DNA of 64,000 nucleotides. Origin: Flammeovirgaceae bacterium UBA2366. Its GTDB lineage: Bacteria > Bacteroidota > Bacteroidia > Cytophagales > Cyclobacteriaceae. The notes under the pieces are model-generated. The model did no database searches and had not been told where the DNA came from. It saw only the letters and a list, made by a program, of their open reading frames with translations. The stretch covers positions 372,001 to 436,000 of the forward strand of contig DDTK01000012.1 of assembly GCA_002344065.1 (NCBI GenBank). Reading direction: 5' to 3'. Every line of letters begins with the position of its first letter. The first letter of the stretch is position 1. The position numbers and the translations under genes are program-made. Below are positions 25,849 through 34,800 of the stretch, in pieces.

Positions 25849-25940
25849 GGCAAGCCGGCACGACCAGCTCCTGCTGAACTCCCCCAGGACCGGAAGGTAG
25901 CAAGGGTAGGCGGTTGTAGCGGTGCGATGTTCGGTTTGCC
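25849..25940 (+). ncRNA. ffs: signal recognition particle RNA (small bacterial 4.5S type)
   Basis: The apical core CAGGACCGGAAGGTAGCAAGGGTA contains the GGAAG tetraloop region and the asymmetric AGCA internal loop of domain IV that binds Ffh. The ends GGCAAGCCG (25849-25857) and CGGTTTGCC (25932-25940) pair with a single G-U, closing a 92-base hairpin. Followed by an AT-rich ATTTTTATTT. No Alu domain, as normal for most Gram-negatives. Confidence 0.93.
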
Positions 25941-26071
25941 ATTTTTATTTCCTTACCCTAACAGACTAAGGATGAGTTTTTTACCTGCAAAACTATCCGC
26001 TATTTGATGAGCCCTGCACTTTACCCCTCCGACTTGTTTCTGTATTTTTAAGCCTTAAACCATTTCCAAAC

Positions 26072-26728
26072 ATGAAGTTTTTTATCGATACCGCTAATCT
26101 TAATGAAATTAAAGAAGCCTATGATCTTGGCGTTTTGGATGGTGTAACCACCAATCCATCCCTAATGGCCAAAGAAGGAATTAAAGGGCATGATAATATT
26201 AAAGCGCACTATAAAGCTATTTGTGGCATTGTCGATAACAATGTGAGTGCAGAAGTAATTGCCACCGATTATGAAAACATTATAAAAGAAGGAAAGGAAC
26301 TGGCTAAAATTGATGACAAGATTGTAGTAAAGGTGCCCATGATCAAAGATGGTGTAAAGGCCATTAAATACTTTTCAAGTGAAGGTATCCGCACCAATTG
26401 CACATTGGTGTTTTCTGCCGGACAGGCTTTGTTAGCCGCAAAGGCCGGAGCCAGTTACTTATCCCCATTTATCGGGCGGATGGATGATATCTCACAGGAT
26501 GGATTGGAATTGATTGCTCAGATTCGTCATATCTATGATAACTACGGCTTTGAAACTGAAGTGCTGGCTGCATCTATACGTCATGCCATGCACTTGATCA
26601 AATGCGCTGAAATTGGCGCTGACGTGGCAACGTGCCCGTTGAATGTTATTACCGGTTTATTGAACCACCCGTTAACCGACATTGGTTTAGCCAAATTTTT
26701 AGCAGATCATAAAAAAGTTAATGGCTAG
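26072..26728 (+). CDS. fsa: fructose-6-phosphate aldolase / small transaldolase
   Basis: 218 residues, the length of the small TalC/FSA subfamily rather than classical transaldolase (about 320). Class I aldolase barrel: MKFFIDTANLNEIKEA, GVTTNPSLMAKEG, IVVKVPM with the Schiff-base Lys, NCTLVFSAGQALLAAKAGA and SPFIGRMDDI. It either moves dihydroxyacetone units between sugar phosphates (transaldolase) or cleaves fructose 6-phosphate; the two activities are not separable by eye. Preceded by the SRP RNA gene and followed by ftsE. Confidence 0.93.
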   Translation: MKFFIDTANLNEIKEAYDLGVLDGVTTNPSLMAKEGIKGHDNIKAHYKAICGIVDNNVSAEVIATDYENIIKEGKELAKIDDKIVVKVPMIKDGVKAIKYFSSEGIRTNCTLVFSAGQALLAAKAGASYLSPFIGRMDDISQDGLELIAQIRHIYDNYGFETEVLAASIRHAMHLIKCAEIGADVATCPLNVITGLLNHPLTDIGLAKFLADHKKVNG

Positions 26729-26791
26729 AAGTTTCTCATTTAAGTTGTAGTGTATAGAATAATCGCAAAATCGCTAACACGAAACTAAAAG

Positions 26792-27499
26792 ATGTTTTCC
26801 ACCGACCCCGTTGTACGCGTAAAAGAAGCCAACATTTTCCAGGAGCATAATACCGTTCTGGGGAACATCAACTTTGAAATTGAAAAAGGCGAATTCGTTT
26901 TTGTGGTGGGCAGAACCGGTTCTGGCAAATCATCGTTGCTTAAAACGCTTTATGCAGATCTGCCCCTGCGGTTAGGAGATATTGAAATTGCAGGGTATAA
27001 TATTCGTGGTATAAAGAGTTCAGAAGTACCATTGCTCCGAAGAAAACTCGGCATCATCTTTCAGGATTTCCAACTCTTCCCCGACCGTACGGTGGGTGAA
27101 AACCTGATGTTTGTAATGCGGGCAACAGGCTGGGGTGATTCCAGCAAAATCAAAACTCGATTACAAGAAGTACTGATGAAGGTTGGGTTGGGTTCGGTAG
27201 AGAAAAAAATGCCCCATCAACTTTCAGGTGGTGAACAGCAACGGGTAGTGATTGCCCGCGCCTTGATCAATGAACCGGCCATTCTGATTGCCGATGAACC
27301 CACCGGAAATCTTGATCCGGAAGTATCGTTTGGAATTTTAAAAGTATTTCAGGAAATCAATAAAAGTGGAACAGCCGTACTGATGGCCACCCACGACTAC
27401 GGCTTAATAAAAAAATTTCCTTGCCGGATTCTGAAGTGTGAAGATGGAAAGGTAATTGACTCGGCTAAAGAGCCGTTTGAATTAACGATGGAATATTGA
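26792..27499 (+). CDS. ftsE: cell-division ABC transporter ATP-binding protein FtsE
   Basis: 235 residues. Walker A GRTGSGKSS (40-48), Q-loop FQDFQLFPDRTV, signature LSGGEQQRV, Walker B ILIADEPTGNLD and switch His in ATHDY. FtsE with FtsX forms the complex that controls peptidoglycan hydrolases at the septum. The segment GIIFQDFQLFPDRTVGENL is very FtsE-like. No ftsX is adjacent, which is common in Bacteroidota, where the pair is often split; without it another small ABC ATPase role cannot be fully excluded. Confidence 0.85.
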   Translation: MFSTDPVVRVKEANIFQEHNTVLGNINFEIEKGEFVFVVGRTGSGKSSLLKTLYADLPLRLGDIEIAGYNIRGIKSSEVPLLRRKLGIIFQDFQLFPDRTVGENLMFVMRATGWGDSSKIKTRLQEVLMKVGLGSVEKKMPHQLSGGEQQRVVIARALINEPAILIADEPTGNLDPEVSFGILKVFQEINKSGTAVLMATHDYGLIKKFPCRILKCEDGKVIDSAKEPFELTMEY

Positions 27500-27514
27500 T
27501 TTATAATTATTGCT

Positions 27515-27550
27515 GTCATTGCGAGGTAGCCTACCTGCAGCCAGGGTAAT
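27515..27550. repeat. intergenic palindromic repeat, half copy 3
   Basis: GTCATTGCGAGG followed by TAGCCTACCTGCAGCCAGGGTA corresponds to one outer arm plus the small nested hairpin of copy 1 (11838-11942); the second half is missing. Confidence 0.6.
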
Positions 27551-27571
27551 TAGTCTATTCACTCTAATTGA

Positions 27572-28096
27572 TTAAATCGAAATCCTGCTTCCGTCAGATT
27601 TCTCATCAGTTCCTTCCTCTTCCTGATCGATTTTATGTAATTGCTGGTTTAGCAGGTCAATCCTCACCAGTAAGTTTAGCACCAGTGCTTCTTTAACTTT
27701 CTTGCTGGGTCTTATCCTCATTTCATCTTTAAGAACCTCGTACATGGCTTCAAGTTGTTTAAAATCCTTAGTAAAGCCATTCAGCCCTGCCTCGCTCCCG
27801 CGGGAAGCTTCAATCATATCTACCTTGTCAGAAATTTCCTTCACATAAAACGACTCCACATCTTTAAACTCGTTCATCACCAAACGATTGTCGCGCGATT
27901 CATCAAATCTGGAATACAAAAGAAAAGCAGAAAGTCCCATAAAAAATACTGCTGCAGCGCGCCAGAAGATTAAGGTAGCCGAGGTTCGCTTTCCGAACAT
28001 CCGGGTTTCAATATTCTTCCAAACACTTGCCGATGGTTCACGATCATCAAACGCTTCGCGATTGGCGCGGATAAATTCTTCAAGATTCTCTTTCAT
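27572..28096 (-). CDS. probable anti-sigma factor, membrane-anchored
   Basis: 174 residues. An N-terminal cytoplasmic segment of about 42 residues (LEEFIRANREAFDDREPS) is followed by one transmembrane helix (AAAVFFMGLSAFLLY) and a helical periplasmic part with a Lys/Leu-rich C-terminus. The order sigma gene then one-helix protein, overlapping by 4 bases (ATGA), is the standard ECF sigma/anti-sigma arrangement. No zinc-finger HxxxCxxC is present, so it is not a ZAS-type anti-sigma; the assignment rests mainly on context. Confidence 0.7.
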   Translation of the reverse strand: MKENLEEFIRANREAFDDREPSASVWKNIETRMFGKRTSATLIFWRAAAVFFMGLSAFLLYSRFDESRDNRLVMNEFKDVESFYVKEISDKVDMIEASRGSEAGLNGFTKDFKQLEAMYEVLKDEMRIRPSKKVKEALVLNLLVRIDLLNQQLHKIDQEEEGTDEKSDGSRISI

Positions 28097-28638
28097 GACT
28101 TTTCCATTAACAGTTCCTTCAATTTCTTTTTCGACCGGTTTAATTGCGACTTGGATGTTGATTCTGTTATTCCCATAATCTCTGCTATCTCCTGATGGTC
28201 GTAACCCTCCAGTAAATATAACGACAACACAGACCGGTATCCATCCGGTAATGAATCAATGGCCTGCTTCACCCGACCAACCGTCAGTTCCGGACGATAA
28301 GCTTCCTCTTCCTGTTCTTCCCGGATATCAAAATCTTCATCTTCAGGCATTAACTCCATCTTCTTTTTCTTAAGCTCATTAATCGCCTTGTTTACCACAA
28401 TACGCTTTAGCCAGGAACCAAAGGTGGCATCACCCCGGTACGCGTCAAGGTTGCGAAAAGCGTTGATAAAGGCTTCCTGAAGGACATCCTCTGCCGCATC
28501 CTCCCCACCCACAATCCTGTAAGCCACATTATACATCGCCTTAGCATATAGTTTGTATAGCCTGTAATGTGCCTGCTGGTCGCCCGCCCGGCAACGCTCA
28601 ATAAGATCGTGATGAATATTCAGGACGTCCTGGCTCAA
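28093..28638 (-). CDS. ECF-type RNA polymerase sigma factor
   Basis: 181 residues. Region 2 (about 20-90): YRIVGGEDAAEDVLQEAFINAF and the TFGSWLKRIVVNKAIN segment that melts DNA; an acidic linker (EDEDFDIREEQEEE); region 4 (about 120-175): LPDGYRSVLSLYLLEGY and HQEIAEIMGITESTSKSQL, the HTH that reads the -35-like box. Overlaps the probable anti-sigma gene. ECF factors of this type in Bacteroidota respond to envelope or nutrient signals; the signal here is unknown. Confidence 0.92.
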   Translation of the reverse strand: MSQDVLNIHHDLIERCRAGDQQAHYRLYKLYAKAMYNVAYRIVGGEDAAEDVLQEAFINAFRNLDAYRGDATFGSWLKRIVVNKAINELKKKKMELMPEDEDFDIREEQEEEAYRPELTVGRVKQAIDSLPDGYRSVLSLYLLEGYDHQEIAEIMGITESTSKSQLNRSKKKLKELLMEKS

Positions 28639-28700
28639 CGTAAATGGGTTCCCTTTAAAATAGACAATTCAAGTATCAGAAGGTTGCTTGGTGAACAACT

Positions 28701-30113
28701 TTAATCAATGAAAATTAACCCTTTTTCGAGGGCTATTTTGCGCATTAAAACCAGTGCGTCCTCCCGATTATTGGGTATTTCACCCTCCAGTATAGCCTCC
28801 TTTATCCGATCTTTAATTTCACCCACTACTGGTCCTGGAGTAAGATTAAAGAATTTTATGATCTCATCACCGGAAACCGGAGGTTGGAAATTACGAAGGT
28901 GATCCTTCTCCTCTACTTCCTTCATCTTCTGTTCCACCAGGTCGAAGTTTTTTAAAAACTTATCCACCTTCACCATATTTTTTGAGGTGATATCAGCCCG
29001 GCAAAGTTTCATCAGATCATCAATATCTTCGCCTGCATCAAAAAGCAATCTCCGGATTGCTGAATCAGTAACTTCCTTGGCGAGCGGTATAGGGCGTAAA
29101 TGCAAACGAACCAGGTTTTGCACTTTCACCATTTTCTCATTCATGGGCAATTTCAACCTTCTGAAAATTCCGGGAACCATGCGTGCTCCTTTATCTTCAT
29201 GACCATGAAATGTCCAGCCTGCCTCTTTGTCGTAACGCTTGGTTTGAGGCTTGGCAATATCATGAAGAATTGCTGCCCAGCGTAACCATAAATCGTCCGA
29301 TACTTTAGCTACATTATCCAACACCTGCAGGGTGTGGAAAAAATTATCCTTATGGGCTCGATTACCCACATACTCTACACCATGCAATAAAATAAGCTCG
29401 GGAAAAAACAGTTTAAGCAAACCGCTATGAAAAAGCATTTTGAAGCCATACGATGGCACCGGACTTAGAATTATTTTATTGAGTTCATCGGTAATGCGTT
29501 CCTGCGAAACAATCTTCAGTCGTTCGGCCTGGCTCATCATAGCCGAAAACGTGTCCGGCTCAATGTCATAGTTTAATTGCGAGGCAAACCTGGCGGCCCG
29601 CATCATGCGTAAAGGATCATCCGAAAAGGTAATAACCGGATCAACTGGTGTGCGGATGATCTTCTTTTTCATATCCGAAACACCATCAAACGGATCAATC
29701 AAATTGCCAAAAGTTTTGGCATTCAGACTTATCGCCAATGCATTGATGGTAAAATCTCTGCGCACTTGATCATCTTCAAGCGTACCGTTTTCAACAATGG
29801 GTTTTCGCGAATCTCCCCGGTACGATTCTTTCCTCGCACCTACAAATTCAAGATTGAAATCCTGATAAGGTATATGGGCAGTGCCAAAGTTTTTATAAAC
29901 ATGAACACCAATATCGGGGCCGAGGGTTTTGGCAACAGCCTGAGCCAGTTCGATGCCGCTACCCACGCAAACAAAATCAACATCAGTAGTGGGTCGTTTT
30001 AAGATTAAATCACGGACAAATCCACCAACCACATAGGTTTCAAGGTTGAGTTGATCTGCCGTTTCACCTACCTTTTTAAAGATTGGATGAGACAATGATG
30101 AGGCGTAGTTCAT
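28701..30113 (-). CDS. cca: CCA-adding-type tRNA nucleotidyltransferase with HD domain
   Basis: About 470 residues. Class II polymerase beta-like head: VVGGFVRDLILKRPTTDVDFV (GG and DxD metal motif), RRDFTINALA, and RMMRAARFASQLNYDIEP, the motif of CCA/poly(A) polymerases. A C-terminal HD domain follows (HTLQVLDNV, LRWAAILHDIAKPQ). This HD-containing form is what Bacteroidota use to build or repair the CCA end of tRNA; a poly(A) polymerase cannot be excluded without substrate data. Start chosen at 30113; ATG 30128 or TTG 30131 would add a few residues. Confidence 0.9.
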   Translation of the reverse strand: MNYASSLSHPIFKKVGETADQLNLETYVVGGFVRDLILKRPTTDVDFVCVGSGIELAQAVAKTLGPDIGVHVYKNFGTAHIPYQDFNLEFVGARKESYRGDSRKPIVENGTLEDDQVRRDFTINALAISLNAKTFGNLIDPFDGVSDMKKKIIRTPVDPVITFSDDPLRMMRAARFASQLNYDIEPDTFSAMMSQAERLKIVSQERITDELNKIILSPVPSYGFKMLFHSGLLKLFFPELILLHGVEYVGNRAHKDNFFHTLQVLDNVAKVSDDLWLRWAAILHDIAKPQTKRYDKEAGWTFHGHEDKGARMVPGIFRRLKLPMNEKMVKVQNLVRLHLRPIPLAKEVTDSAIRRLLFDAGEDIDDLMKLCRADITSKNMVKVDKFLKNFDLVEQKMKEVEEKDHLRNFQPPVSGDEIIKFFNLTPGPVVGEIKDRIKEAILEGEIPNNREDALVLMRKIALEKGLIFID

Positions 30114-30207
30114 GAAAACGTTAAACATCAAAATTACGGATAAATCCTAGTAGTTATTGGTTGTGTCAAAGCAGAAAAAAGTTACTAAAAAACACTAAAT
30201 TTGATCT

Positions 30208-30447
30208 ATGAATTGGTCAGATTACATCGTTTCAGACAAAGATGTCCTTTTGGGCAAGCCAACAATTAAGGGTACCCGGATTTCAGTTGAGCATATTGTG
30301 GGACTACTTGCTCAAGGCTGGACAGAAAATGAAATTCTCGAGAATTTTCCACGTCTAACAAAGGAATCATTACAAGCTGTTTTTGCATACATCCAGGAAT
30401 GCTTACATGATGGTCTTTTATTCACACCTTCCAGAAAGACAGCCTAA
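30208..30447 (+). CDS. DUF433 protein, probable antitoxin
   Basis: 79 residues. The DUF433 pattern is clear: LLGKPTIKGTRISVEHIVGLLAQGWTENEIL, a segment with a predicted HTH that binds DNA, then ENFPRLTKESLQAVFAYI. It is followed 8 bases later by a DUF5615 PIN-like gene; this pairing is known as a VapBC-like toxin-antitoxin arrangement. A TAAATTTG box (30196-30203) ends 4 bases before the ATG, so the transcript is probably leaderless. Confidence 0.85.
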   Translation: MNWSDYIVSDKDVLLGKPTIKGTRISVEHIVGLLAQGWTENEILENFPRLTKESLQAVFAYIQECLHDGLLFTPSRKTA

Positions 30448-30455
30448 TTAATTTC

Positions 30456-30809
30456 ATGAGACTCTTGGCTAATGAGAATTTTCCTCTAAAGAGTGTTGTG
30501 TATTTGAAAAGCAAAGGATTTGATATTCGTTCAATTGGAACAGACAATCCGAGTATTCAAGATTATAGCGTTATGAGTATTGCAATTAATGACGAAAGAA
30601 CAATTCTAACTTTTGACCGGGATTACGGTGAACTTATTTTTAAACATAATTACAGACCCAAAAATGGAGTAGTTTACCTCAGGTTAGATAAATATGAAGC
30701 AGACGAACCGGGTAGGCTAATTGAAGATTTAATCAATAAAAAGGAGTTTGACCTTAGTAACGCACTGACCGTATTAGATAGAAATGGTATAAGGCAGAGA
30801 AAATATTGA
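30456..30809 (+). CDS. DUF5615 PIN-like protein, probable toxin
   Basis: 117 residues. MRLLANENFP carries the first acidic position (usually D-x-N/E in LxDENLP) and ILTFDRDYGELIF the later Asp pair of the PIN-like nuclease site; YLRLDKYEADEPGRL is also typical. In this family the proteins are thought to be RNases neutralised by the preceding DUF433 partner. Here the first site reads ANEN instead of the more usual DEN, so one canonical Asp is missing and activity is uncertain. Confidence 0.82.
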   Translation: MRLLANENFPLKSVVYLKSKGFDIRSIGTDNPSIQDYSVMSIAINDERTILTFDRDYGELIFKHNYRPKNGVVYLRLDKYEADEPGRLIEDLINKKEFDLSNALTVLDRNGIRQRKY

Positions 30810-30829
30810 AAGTTTAACCGCTAATTATT

Positions 30830-31846
30830 TCAATTCCGTATAAAAGTTGGACACGGAATTAACTTCTCCTTCTTTTTCGTTTTGGTGTTTGGGTTTGCTG
30901 CCAGCCTGAAAATCAAGGCCAGCTCATGTGCACCACCACCAATCGGTCCTAATTCAGAAATAGTAAGATCATAACTGTAACTTACCTCTACCCTTTCCAT
31001 TTGAAAGCCCAATACAACAACAACAGCATCCTGACTGATATTATCCTTAACATTTTGCTTAACCGGAATACCCCTGTACCAAAAACCTAACACTACGGGC
31101 TCATATAAGAAATAGGTGCCAATATCCAGCTGGTCGAACATACCTTGATTCTTGTAGACAAAAGATGGCATGATGGCTGCGGATCGCTCCCGCCTGGCAA
31201 GACCGTTGTAAAGAGGTATTCGAATACCACCATGAACGGTTGTCTTTATGGGAATAATGGCTTCTTCATCAATTAATGATCGGTTAGGTCTGTTCAAGTG
31301 CGCAGCCGAAAAACCTAACCACAGCATCCGGCTATAGATCAATGCCCCGGTACCGAAATCAAAGTAGGTTGAACTTTGAATGTTATTGTAATCGGTACTG
31401 GGTGGGAGGTTACCATCGCGATCAAACTCAAGCTGGTCACCAAAAATCAATTTATTAAAATCGATGTTTCGGTTGCCGACACCAAAGTTTAAGCCGGAGG
31501 ATAACACAAATTTGTCGGATACCTGTACTTTGTAGGAATATTGAAAGTTGATCTGTGTCGACCGAAGTCCAGCAGTACCAGCTTTATCAACTGTAGCTAA
31601 AATACCAATGCCACTGTTCAGGTGATCAAGGCTATAATCATATGAAAATGCATAGGTGACATATCCGTTTGTGATATTAGGCCATTGGTTTCGGTGATTG
31701 GCAATAAACCGATGATCGGTACTGGTTCCACTGAATGCCGGATTTAGATAGAGAGGCGCAGCATAGTATTGTGAAAACTCCGGGTCCTGTGCATGGATCA
31801 CAAAAACCTGTAGTAAGAAAATAACTGTTAAAATGTTTTTCATCAC
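30830..31846 (-). CDS. PorP/SprF-family type IX secretion membrane protein (module 2)
   Basis: 338 residues. Signal peptide ending in VFVIHAQ, then DPEFSQYYAAPLYLNPAFSG, the diagnostic start of PorP/SprF proteins, and a beta barrel with YKVQVSDKFVLSSGLNFG. Such proteins sit in the outer membrane and help secrete or anchor specific type IX substrates, SprF for the motility adhesin SprB. It overlaps the stop of the upstream 1233-residue PKD protein by 4 bases, so the two are an expression unit. Confidence 0.92.
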   Translation of the reverse strand: MMKNILTVIFLLQVFVIHAQDPEFSQYYAAPLYLNPAFSGTSTDHRFIANHRNQWPNITNGYVTYAFSYDYSLDHLNSGIGILATVDKAGTAGLRSTQINFQYSYKVQVSDKFVLSSGLNFGVGNRNIDFNKLIFGDQLEFDRDGNLPPSTDYNNIQSSTYFDFGTGALIYSRMLWLGFSAAHLNRPNRSLIDEEAIIPIKTTVHGGIRIPLYNGLARRERSAAIMPSFVYKNQGMFDQLDIGTYFLYEPVVLGFWYRGIPVKQNVKDNISQDAVVVVLGFQMERVEVSYSYDLTISELGPIGGGAHELALIFRLAANPNTKTKKKEKLIPCPTFIRN

Positions 31847-34800
31847 CGTATCAAATGAATGTCCCCTACCCTGGTAATCATGTTGCCATTCTCATACTTT
31901 GCTGTTATTTTATAGACATAGACATCCTGAGGGCACAGCTTCCCTTTGTAATATCCATCCCAACCTACTTCAGCATTTTTTGTTTCAAATAATAATTCAC
32001 CCCACCGGTTAAACACCAGCATCTGAAATTCAGTAACACCGCGCATCAATGGTAAAAAGTAATCGTTACGACCATCGCCACTTCCGCTCCCGCCTAATCC
32101 AGGCGAAAATGCATTGGGGATAAGAAGTTGTGCGCCCTTTTGTACCCGTACTACGGATGCTAACGTTGTCGTATCCGCACATCCATTGGAGTTTGATACA
32201 GCTAATTGAATCGTGTAAATACCTTCCTCTTTGAATACATAGACAGGTTCGCGTTCGGTAGAGGTTCCGCCATCACCAAAATCCCACCAATAACTACTGG
32301 CCCCTAAACTTCTATTGCTGGTGTAAAGCTTATCTCCGGGTATGTAGAGTACGGTGGGTGCTACAGCAAAAGAGGCCACAGGGCTATCAAATACTTCGAT
32401 AATACCTGCTTTAGTTATGGTTACCGTGTCACCCAAAACATTGGTGGCTGAAAGTGTAACAGAATAAACGCCAGGCCTTCTGTAGGTGTAAATCGGATTT
32501 ACTTCACGTGAGGTACCCTCACCCGTTCCGAATTGCCAGAAATATGTAGAAGGGTCAGCAAATTGCGAAAGGTTTGTAAATTTAACCGTTAGCGGAGCAC
32601 AGCCTGAGGGTGGATCAAAAGTAAAATCCAAAACAGGTGGTATGGGATTTATGATAACCGTTACCGCCTGTTGCTGAACACAAACATTATTCTTAACGGT
32701 AAGTGTAATTGTAAATGTTCCATAGGTTCCATAGGTGTGTGCACCAGGATTAACTTCAGTTGATGTCGTTCCGTCACCAAAGTTCCAGGCATATTCCCAG
32801 GGACCTGGCGTTGTCGTGTTGGTTATCGCTACCGTTGAACCCGGCAGTGTTTGTAACAAGGGTGTTGCCGCAAAAGACGCAATGATATTATCAAATGCAG
32901 GAACCACACGCGACTGCGTAGTTACCGCACTTAAGCATCCGGCAAAGTTTCGGGTTTGAAGTGAAACATCCACATTTTGTGGTATTGCAGTTCTGTTAAC
33001 ATTATAATTCAATATTGCTTCTGTCGATGAAGTGCTTAACACAAGTGTACCGTTAATAGTGATTGTCCACGAATATTCGGGTAGTCCCTTTTGCTGGGCT
33101 TCAAAACGAAGCCCCATCATGTTGCAATCAAAAACAAGTGTATCGATGGTGAAGATGGAAACCGGAACAGGATTTATCCTGATCAAACGTGTTGAATCTC
33201 GGTAGCATCCGGTTGTTAACGTTGTTCGCAACGTAACACGATAGTCCTGAATCAACTGACTGGTATTAATAAAATTGTAGGTAAATGCCGGAACCGTTCC
33301 GGTACTAATATCATCCAGCATACCATTGGCATCACTGATCTGCCAGCGGTATTCTGTCGGATTAAGTAATTGCGTTTGGTTATCTACTGTGAATTTTACC
33401 GACTTTGGTGAACAATTGGAATCAAACGGAGAATAGTTTGTTGAAATAAATCCGGATTGCGGACCAGGAAAAACAGTAATTGTAACGAGTGACGAAAGCT
33501 GTTCACACCCATTCACCGTTACCACCCGCAGTCTTACAGCATAGGTTTTATTCACTGTATTAAAGTTGTTGAAATCACGGACAAACAAGTTAGAAAATCC
33601 CAGGTCAGTCGGATGTTGAACGGAGTCAATCTGAAAACCAGAACCCTCATCAACCTCCCAAACAAACCGGTCGATAACATCTGGCTGACCGGCAATGGCG
33701 GTATTGGTAAAGGTGACCCTCAGCACACTGCACCCGGAGGTAACATCAGGGACAAATGAAGAAACTGGTAAAGGATCAACCGTTACAGTTTTTACAATCA
33801 TCGAACTGCATTCACCCAAATCGGTTGTTACACGAAGCGCTACCTGGTAAGTTCCTGCTACCCCAAGGTTATAGCTAAAGCTCTGCTGATTGTCCAGTGC
33901 TGCGTTCTTTGAGAACGTTACCCCATCGTAGTTCATATCCCACTCCCATTGCACCAGTTGTTGTCCGGCAACAGGAACGAGTGTTGACGCATCTGTGAAG
34001 AGTGTTTGTTCACCCGCGCAAACACGGGAGGCAGTAAAGTCAGGAACTGGTTTGTTTAATACCCGAATAATAACTTCATCAGTGCTTTCGCACGAAGTCA
34101 CATTATCCCGAACAATCAATCGCGCACGATAAATACCCGGGTTAATAAACGTTTCGTCAAACGGACCCAGTTGGGTTGTTGAAAAGCCTGTAGCAGGTTC
34201 TCTTCTGATCAGTGCATTGTTCTCATCAAAGAACTCCCATCGCCATTGGGTTGTGGGGGTAACTAAACCCACCGAAGCATCAACCAACCGGGCATTGAAT
34301 AAAGTAAACGGAGTGTTGGGTTCCTGACAGAAGTTTGGCGTGATTACAGTGTTTGCCAAATCCCTGATTTCTATACGCGCGATAAGGGATGGCGATATGG
34401 TGATGATTCGATCGAAAACGGCCTCACAATTTCCTGCTGCATTCGAATCGCGTACGCTTAGCCTGATTAACTTCTGACCGGCTGTTGGATAACTGTATAC
34501 CGGATTGCGTTGAGTGCGTGTTGCTAATGGAGCGCCTGCACCAGTATCGTTATCAAAAAAACGCCAGGTATAAACAAAATTCGCTCCGCCAATAAAAGGA
34601 GTTTCATTATCAAAATAGATATCATCACCAATGCAAAAAACGGTTTGAACTGGGCCCGCTGCATTTCCAAGTCGCGTAAAGAAATCGGGTTGAGGCGCAG
34701 GAACAATAACAATTCTTCCCGTTGTAACCTGAGGCATATTGTCGCCATTAACCAGGTTTCCATTTACCGGATTGAATGGATTTCCATCCGTCAGCACATT

